Source of the DNA: Lachnospiraceae bacterium
GTDB lineage: Bacteria; Bacillota; Clostridia; Lachnospirales; Lachnospiraceae
DNA length: 64,000 nucleotides
Reading direction: 5' to 3'
Assembly (NCBI GenBank): GCA_021769135.1
Contig: JAETTM010000006.1
Location: 62,001 to 126,000, forward strand
How positions within the stretch are numbered: the first letter of the stretch is position 1; the number at the start of each line of letters is the position of its first letter. Position numbers and translations under genes: made by a program. Below the pieces are notes generated by a model. It saw only the letters and a list, made by a program, of their open reading frames with translations, did not search any database and had not been told where the DNA came from. This document shows, piece by piece, positions 59,515 to 64,000 of the stretch.

Positions 59515-61038
59515 ATGAAATCATCCAAAATCATTCTTGACCGTTCTTATATTATCGGCAAGGTGGACAAGCGACTGTTTGGCTCTTTTGTGGAACATCT
59601 GGGCCGATGCGTCTACGAGGGGATTTATGAACCGGAACATCCTCTGGCCGATGCCGACGGTTTCCGCACGGATGTCCTGGAATTAGTCAAAAACTTAGGA
59701 GTTACTCTCGTCCGATATCCCGGCGGGAATTTCGTATCCGGCTTCCACTGGGAAGACTCCATAGGGCCGATGGCCGAGCGCCCCCGGCGGATGGACCTGG
59801 CATGGAAAACTACCGAAACCAATGAAGTCGGCCTTCATGAATTTGCCGAATGGTGCGGGAAGGCAGGTACCACCCTTATGTATACGGTCAATTTGGGAAC
59901 GCGGGGAGCCGATGATGCAAAAAACATCCTCGAATACGCCAACCATCCAGGCGGCAGCTATTGGTCCGATTTGCGGGGAAAAAACGGGGCGGATGCCCCA
60001 TTCCGAATTCCGGTCTGGTGCCTTGGCAACGAAATGGATGCCCCCTGGCAGATAGGTCAAAAAAGCGCCCGGGAATATGGACACATAGCCCGGGAAACGG
60101 CCAAAGTAATGAAACTCCTGGACCCGTCCATAGAACTGGTGGCCTGCGGCGCCACCGGGCCAGACATCGAGACCTTCGGCAGCTGGGAATTAACCGTGCT
60201 GGACGAATGCTATGACTATATAGACTACATTTCCCTGCACCGTTATTATGAAAATTATCAAAACGATACCGCCAGTTTCCTGGCGGAAACTTTGGATATG
60301 GAAAACTATATCCATTCCGTCATCAGCTTCTGCGATGCCATCAAGGGCAAACGCCATGCACAAAAGACGCTGAACCTTTCCTTCGATGAATGGAATATTT
60401 GGTATCACTCCAAGGAACAGGATAAAAAAATCCTTAGGGAGGAATGCTGGAAACAGACTCTTCCTATATTAGAAGATATCTATAACTTTGAAGATGCGCT
60501 TCTGGCAGGCCTGATGCTGATTACCATGTTAAAGCATGCCGACCGGATAAAAATTGCCTGCCTCGCCCAGCTTGTCAACGTCATCGCTCCCATTATGACG
60601 CAAAAATGCGGCAAAGCCTGGGTGCAGACCATTTATTATCCCTTTATGTATACTTCAAAATACGCCAAAGGGGCCACCGTACTCAACACCTTGGTGGAGA
60701 CTCCCGAATACCGCTGCCATAAATATGACGCAGTTCCTTATATTGATGCCGTTGCCGTTTTGGGCGAAGACGATTCTTTGACAGTCTTCTGCGTCAACCG
60801 GGATATGGAAGAAGACCATATGGTCACCTTGGATTTGCGTTCCTTTGGCCCCCTTCGCATCAAGGAGCATATACTCCTTAGCGGTCATTATCCGAATGAC
60901 TGCAACACCGCGGACAACCCGGATTGCGTACAGCCCAAAAAGGGGCCCGGCGGAACCATCCAAGGCCATACTGTTACTTTTACAGCGCCCGCCCTTAGCT
61001 GGAACCTCCTCCGGCTGGAAACAGATACCAACGGCTAA
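59515..61038 (+). CDS. GH51 alpha-L-arabinofuranosidase
   Basis: Intracellular enzyme of about 507 residues that removes arabinofuranose from arabinan or arabinoxylan fragments. ATG 59515 is chosen because GGAAAGGAG is 10 bases before it; the tracked 59506 is too close. The start 'SSKIILDRSYIIGKVDKRLFGSFVEHLGRCVYEGIYEPEHP' is classic GH51. The acid/base Glu is in 'WCLGNEMDAPWQIG' and the nucleophile Glu in 'LNLSFDEWNIWYH'. The C-terminal beta-sandwich ends with 'PALSWNLLRLE'. It begins a two-gene operon with the fucosidase. Confidence 0.97.
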   Translation: MKSSKIILDRSYIIGKVDKRLFGSFVEHLGRCVYEGIYEPEHPLADADGFRTDVLELVKNLGVTLVRYPGGNFVSGFHWEDSIGPMAERPRRMDLAWKTTETNEVGLHEFAEWCGKAGTTLMYTVNLGTRGADDAKNILEYANHPGGSYWSDLRGKNGADAPFRIPVWCLGNEMDAPWQIGQKSAREYGHIARETAKVMKLLDPSIELVACGATGPDIETFGSWELTVLDECYDYIDYISLHRYYENYQNDTASFLAETLDMENYIHSVISFCDAIKGKRHAQKTLNLSFDEWNIWYHSKEQDKKILREECWKQTLPILEDIYNFEDALLAGLMLITMLKHADRIKIACLAQLVNVIAPIMTQKCGKAWVQTIYYPFMYTSKYAKGATVLNTLVETPEYRCHKYDAVPYIDAVAVLGEDDSLTVFCVNRDMEEDHMVTLDLRSFGPLRIKEHILLSGHYPNDCNTADNPDCVQPKKGPGGTIQGHTVTFTAPALSWNLLRLETDTNG

Positions 61039-61127
61039 CATGACCTTATAATAACCTACAGTAGCCTATAATAACTTATAAGCAATTGTGAAACTATCAT
61101 TTTCCAATTACGAAAGGAGCACTATCT

Positions 61128-62468
61128 ATGAAATATCTACCCGAAATGGATTCCATCCGCACACACACTATTCCCCAATGGTACAATGATTGCAAATTCG
61201 GCATTTTTATCCACTGGGGCATCTATTCCGTTCCCGCATGGGCTTATCCCTCCGGTCAGCTGGGAACAATCCCCTTCGATGAACGCTGGTTCGCCTACAA
61301 CCCTTACGCGGAATGGTATTGCAATACTGTCCGCGCCGGCTTCGGCCCGGCTTATGAGCATCATGTGAAAACTTACGGCGCGGATTTCGACTATGAATCC
61401 TTCGCCGATATGTGGAAAGCGGAAAAATGGGAGCCGGGACAATGGGCCGACTTATTCAAAAAATCAGGGGCACAATATGTTATCCCCACATCCAAGCACC
61501 ATGACGGCTTCTGTCTGTGGAATACAAAGTACTCGGATTACAATTCTTATCTCAGAGGGCCGAAAAGGGATATTATCAAAGAGCTGGGAGACGCGGTCCG
61601 AGCTGTGGGCATCCGCTATGGCGTTTACTATTCCGGCATGTTGAACTGGCATATCACCCGCAATGCCATGATGAGCGACTATGAAGTACATCATCCCAAC
61701 AACATTACAAATGCCTACGCTGACCTGGCTTACAACCAAATGATGGAAATCGTCGATAATTTCCAGCCTTCCGTGCTTTGGAACGATTTGGACTGGCCGC
61801 TCAAGGGGCTGGATGACCTCCCTTATCTGTTTGCCCACTATTACAATTCCGTACCGGAAGGCGTTGTCAATGACCGCTGGCATGATGTATGGCATGATTA
61901 CACAACCAAGGAATACCACAGGGGCGAAAAATTCCTGAACCAGAAATGGGAATGCTGCCGGGGTATGGGCCTTTCCTTCGGCTATAATCAGGTGGAAACG
62001 GAACAGGAACACTATCTGGCCCCCAATGACCTGATTACCCTGTTAATCGATACCGTAGCTTTTAACGGCAACCTCCTCATTAACATCGGGCCAAAGGCCG
62101 ATGGCACCATACCGCCCGAGCAGGAAAGCCGCCTTCTCCATCTGGGAAAATGGCTGGAAACAAACGGCGAAGCCATCTATTCCACCCGCCCCTTCTCCAC
62201 CCAGAAGATAGAAAGCGAAAACGGCACAACCATTTATTTTACACAAAATGACTCCGCCGTATATGCCATCATCGCCCGCCCCGCGTCCGGAGACAGCACC
62301 ATACTCCTTCCCCATTCCGTCCTTTCCTGCGGAAAACACCGGATATTGGAAAACCATAATCTTCATCTGGCTGACGGGCCGGAGGGCACCCTCATCCAGC
62401 TGTCGAATATCCCTTCGGACAGCGTGCCCGTTGTCATAAAGTTTTTTAAGGAGGGTGGCGAAGGTTGA
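61128..62468 (+). CDS. GH29 alpha-L-fucosidase
   Basis: Cytoplasmic enzyme of 446 residues that removes terminal alpha-L-fucose. Motifs are 'WYNDCKFGIFIHWGIYSVPAWAYPSGQ', 'AQYVIPTSKHHDGFCLWNTKYSDYNS', the nucleophile Asp in 'FQPSVLWNDLDWPLKGLDDLPYLF', and 'CCRGMGLSFGYNQVETEQ'. The C-terminal domain is short. It lies 90 bp after the GH51 gene with ATTACGAAAGGAGC before ATG 61128 and no terminator between. Fucose- and arabinose-containing plant glycans such as rhamnogalacturonan-II or fucosylated xyloglucan are possible sources. Confidence 0.95.
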   Translation: MKYLPEMDSIRTHTIPQWYNDCKFGIFIHWGIYSVPAWAYPSGQLGTIPFDERWFAYNPYAEWYCNTVRAGFGPAYEHHVKTYGADFDYESFADMWKAEKWEPGQWADLFKKSGAQYVIPTSKHHDGFCLWNTKYSDYNSYLRGPKRDIIKELGDAVRAVGIRYGVYYSGMLNWHITRNAMMSDYEVHHPNNITNAYADLAYNQMMEIVDNFQPSVLWNDLDWPLKGLDDLPYLFAHYYNSVPEGVVNDRWHDVWHDYTTKEYHRGEKFLNQKWECCRGMGLSFGYNQVETEQEHYLAPNDLITLLIDTVAFNGNLLINIGPKADGTIPPEQESRLLHLGKWLETNGEAIYSTRPFSTQKIESENGTTIYFTQNDSAVYAIIARPASGDSTILLPHSVLSCGKHRILENHNLHLADGPEGTLIQLSNIPSDSVPVVIKFFKEGGEG

Positions 62469-62477
62469 TTTTCCCCT

Positions 62478-62538
62478 ACTCGCCGTGCGGGGCGCGTGCT
62501 GCCTTGGCAACAAACTTCCTTACGCGCCCCTGCACACG
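62478..62538. repeat. Structured element R5, copy B
   Basis: Starts ACTCGCCGTG and is closed by GGGGCGCGT/ACGCGCCCC with an outer GTGC/GCAC. The inner part GCTGCCTTGGCAAC...TTCCT matches copy A at 27793, while the outer stem is different but still paired. It lies directly after the fucosidase stop codon. Confidence 0.7.
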
Positions 62539-62569
62539 AAAAAAGAAGCCGCTGCAAAACACAACGGCT
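62539..62569 (-). terminator. Terminator of the carboxyltransferase gene
   Basis: On the minus strand AGCCGTTG-TGTTTTG-CAGCGGCT is followed by TCTTTTTT. Confidence 0.8.
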
Positions 62570-62609
62570 CCTCAAAATTATTCAAATTCCATTTCACACA
62601 AATCGACCA

Positions 62610-64000
62610 TTATACCGGATAAGCCCCATTCTTCGTATCCGCCTGGCTCATATCCACTTTCTCCTGCTGTGCCTGACGATACTTGAAGAAATCGGTCGCT
62701 ACCTGAGGGAACAATGCGTAAGACAATACGTCTTCGTCCTGCTGTTTCCATTCCTTCATTTCCGCTTCCAGTTTATCCAGCTCGTTCTCTATTAAATCCG
62801 CCGGACGGCAAGTAATCCTTTCTTCGCCCGGAATAACCTTGTCGATAACCTCCTGGTTCATCGGCTTGATGGTCTGGCCATATTCGCCCCGAAGAACCGC
62901 CTTCGTCTCTTTGGTTGCCATTTTATAGCGTTCGCCCAGAAGTACGTTGAATACGGCCTGTGTGCCTACAATCTGGGAAGAAGGGGTTACTAACGGCGGC
63001 TCGCCCAAATCCTTACGCACTGCAGGAATCTCGCGCAGCACATCGTAGTATCTATCTTCTGCATTCTGCTCCTTCAGCTGGCTCACCATGTTAGAGAGCA
63101 TGCCGCCCGGAACCTGATACAGCAATGTTTTAATATCCACGCCCATAACCTTCGGATTAAGCAGCCCGCTTGCCAGGCATTCATCCCTGTAAGGCCTGAA
63201 ATAATCGGCGATTTCTGCCAGAAGATTCTGGTCATAACCAGTATCGTACGGCGTTCCTTTGAAGGTTTCCACCATAACTTCCGTTGCCGGCTGGGAAGTA
63301 CCCAAAGCAAAAGGTGAAATTGCACAGTCAATCACATCAACACCCGCTTCTACTGCCTTTAAGTAAGTCATACTTGCCACACCGGAAGTATAATGAGTAT
63401 GCAACTGAATCGGAAGCTTGGTCGCGCTCTTCATGGCGGAAATCATTTCCGTTGCTTTATAAGGAACAAGAAGACCTGCCATATCTTTGATACAGATAGA
63501 ATCTGCGCCCATTTCTTCGATTTTCTTTGCCATGCTTACCCAATATTCCAAAGTATAAGCATCTCCCAAAGTATAGGACAATGCCACCTGAGCGTGCCCC
63601 CTGCCTTCTCTTTGCTTTACTTTATTTGTAGCATTAACCGCTTCCTGCAAATTCCTCAAATCATTGAGGCAGTCAAAAATCCTGATAATATCAATTCCGT
63701 TTGCAATGGATTTCTCTACAAAATAATCCACCACATCATCTGCATAAGGGCGATATCCCAAGATATTCTGACCCCTGAAAAGCATCTGCAATTTTGTATT
63801 TTTGAAACCGTCTCTTAACTTCCGCAGCCTCTCCCACGGGTCTTCCTTCAGGAAACGAAGGGAAGCGTCAAAAGTAGCTCCTCCCCAGCACTCCACTGCA
63901 TGATAGCCTACTTTATCCATCTTCTCAACAATAGGAAGCATTTTCTCGGTAGGCATTCTCGTAGCAATCAAAGACTGATGCGCATCGCGGAGAACGGTTT
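62610..64000 (-). CDS. Carboxyltransferase: oxaloacetate decarboxylase alpha / pyruvate carboxylase subunit B type (partial)
   Basis: The gene runs out of the window; 'TVLRDAHQSLIATRMPTEKML' shows that the frame continues upstream of the tracked TTG, so 463 residues are visible of a family usually 460-500 long. The HMGL-like TIM barrel contains 'VECWGGATFDASLRFL', 'LQMLFRGQNILGYRPYADD', 'GADSICIKDMAGLLVP' and 'PIQLHTHYTSGVASMTY', with the metal-binding His pair in 'HTHYT' and the biotin-site Lys in 'CIKDM'. The conserved carboxylase domain follows ('PGGMLSNMVSQL'). No biotin-carrier lysine motif (MKM) is present, so the biotin protein is separate. It may form oxaloacetate for the citrate synthase encoded at 26372. 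Confidence 0.93.
   Translation of the reverse strand, partial: TVLRDAHQSLIATRMPTEKMLPIVEKMDKVGYHAVECWGGATFDASLRFLKEDPWERLRKLRDGFKNTKLQMLFRGQNILGYRPYADDVVDYFVEKSIANGIDIIRIFDCLNDLRNLQEAVNATNKVKQREGRGHAQVALSYTLGDAYTLEYWVSMAKKIEEMGADSICIKDMAGLLVPYKATEMISAMKSATKLPIQLHTHYTSGVASMTYLKAVEAGVDVIDCAISPFALGTSQPATEVMVETFKGTPYDTGYDQNLLAEIADYFRPYRDECLASGLLNPKVMGVDIKTLLYQVPGGMLSNMVSQLKEQNAEDRYYDVLREIPAVRKDLGEPPLVTPSSQIVGTQAVFNVLLGERYKMATKETKAVLRGEYGQTIKPMNQEVIDKVIPGEERITCRPADLIENELDKLEAEMKEWKQQDEDVLSYALFPQVATDFFKYRQAQQEKVDMSQADTKNGAYPV

Overview
The window looks like a chromosomal segment of a gut-type Lachnospiraceae (Clostridia). The evidence is an rnfCDGEAB operon with ApbE, a B-subunit-type pyruvate/oxaloacetate carboxyltransferase, citrate synthase, a SleB-like hydrolase, YesM/YesN two-component control of sugar ABC transporters, and strong AGGAGG ribosome-binding sites. 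No rRNA, phage structural genes or CRISPR array were seen. Most reading frames in the supplied track are antisense shadows.

Layout. 1-2746: the end of an AraC regulator and a methyl-accepting chemotaxis protein. 2796-14255 (minus): a glycan-uptake locus with GH31 alpha-xylosidase, two ABC permeases, a lipoprotein binding protein, GH116 glucosidase, a sensor kinase and an AraC-type response regulator. The enzyme pair suits xyloglucan-like oligosaccharides. 14256-20700: a decayed, recombination-prone stretch. It holds an orphan phage-type (PBECR-like) nuclease-domain gene, a four-helix-junction RNA candidate, a ghost copy of the chemotaxis receptor, a broken 2-hydroxyacid dehydrogenase, an intact TetR/antiporter operon with a readable operator-promoter, two near-identical tRNA-Leu(AAG) genes flanking a toxin-antitoxin pair and an integrase stump, and tRNA-Leu(CAG).

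20701-33389: pseudo-receiver HD-GYP and FapA-like proteins, aminopeptidase P, citrate synthase, threonine synthase, cell-wall hydrolases and ApbE. 33448-38943 (minus): the Rnf operon, whose RnfG and RnfD carry flavinylation motifs served by ApbE. 39292-46469: YprB-like RNase H fold protein, CheR, ribosomal protein S1, IspH, Cmk, a HI0933-type flavoprotein and an RpiR regulator. 46612-47880: remains of a mobile element.

47923-62468: a second carbohydrate locus with UlaE-like epimerase, DeoR and SorC regulators, a very large GH106-like hydrolase, UlaG lactonase, an ABC importer, GH51 arabinofuranosidase and GH29 fucosidase. It has UlaG and UlaE but neither the ascorbate PTS nor UlaD. The window ends inside a carboxyltransferase gene.

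The least explained feature is the intergenic DNA. At least six different structured repeat families occur. In two of them the copies differ in sequence while the stems stay paired, so the fold appears to be what is conserved. Two kinds of array sit inside the Rnf operon, at rnfC/rnfD and rnfA/rnfB.
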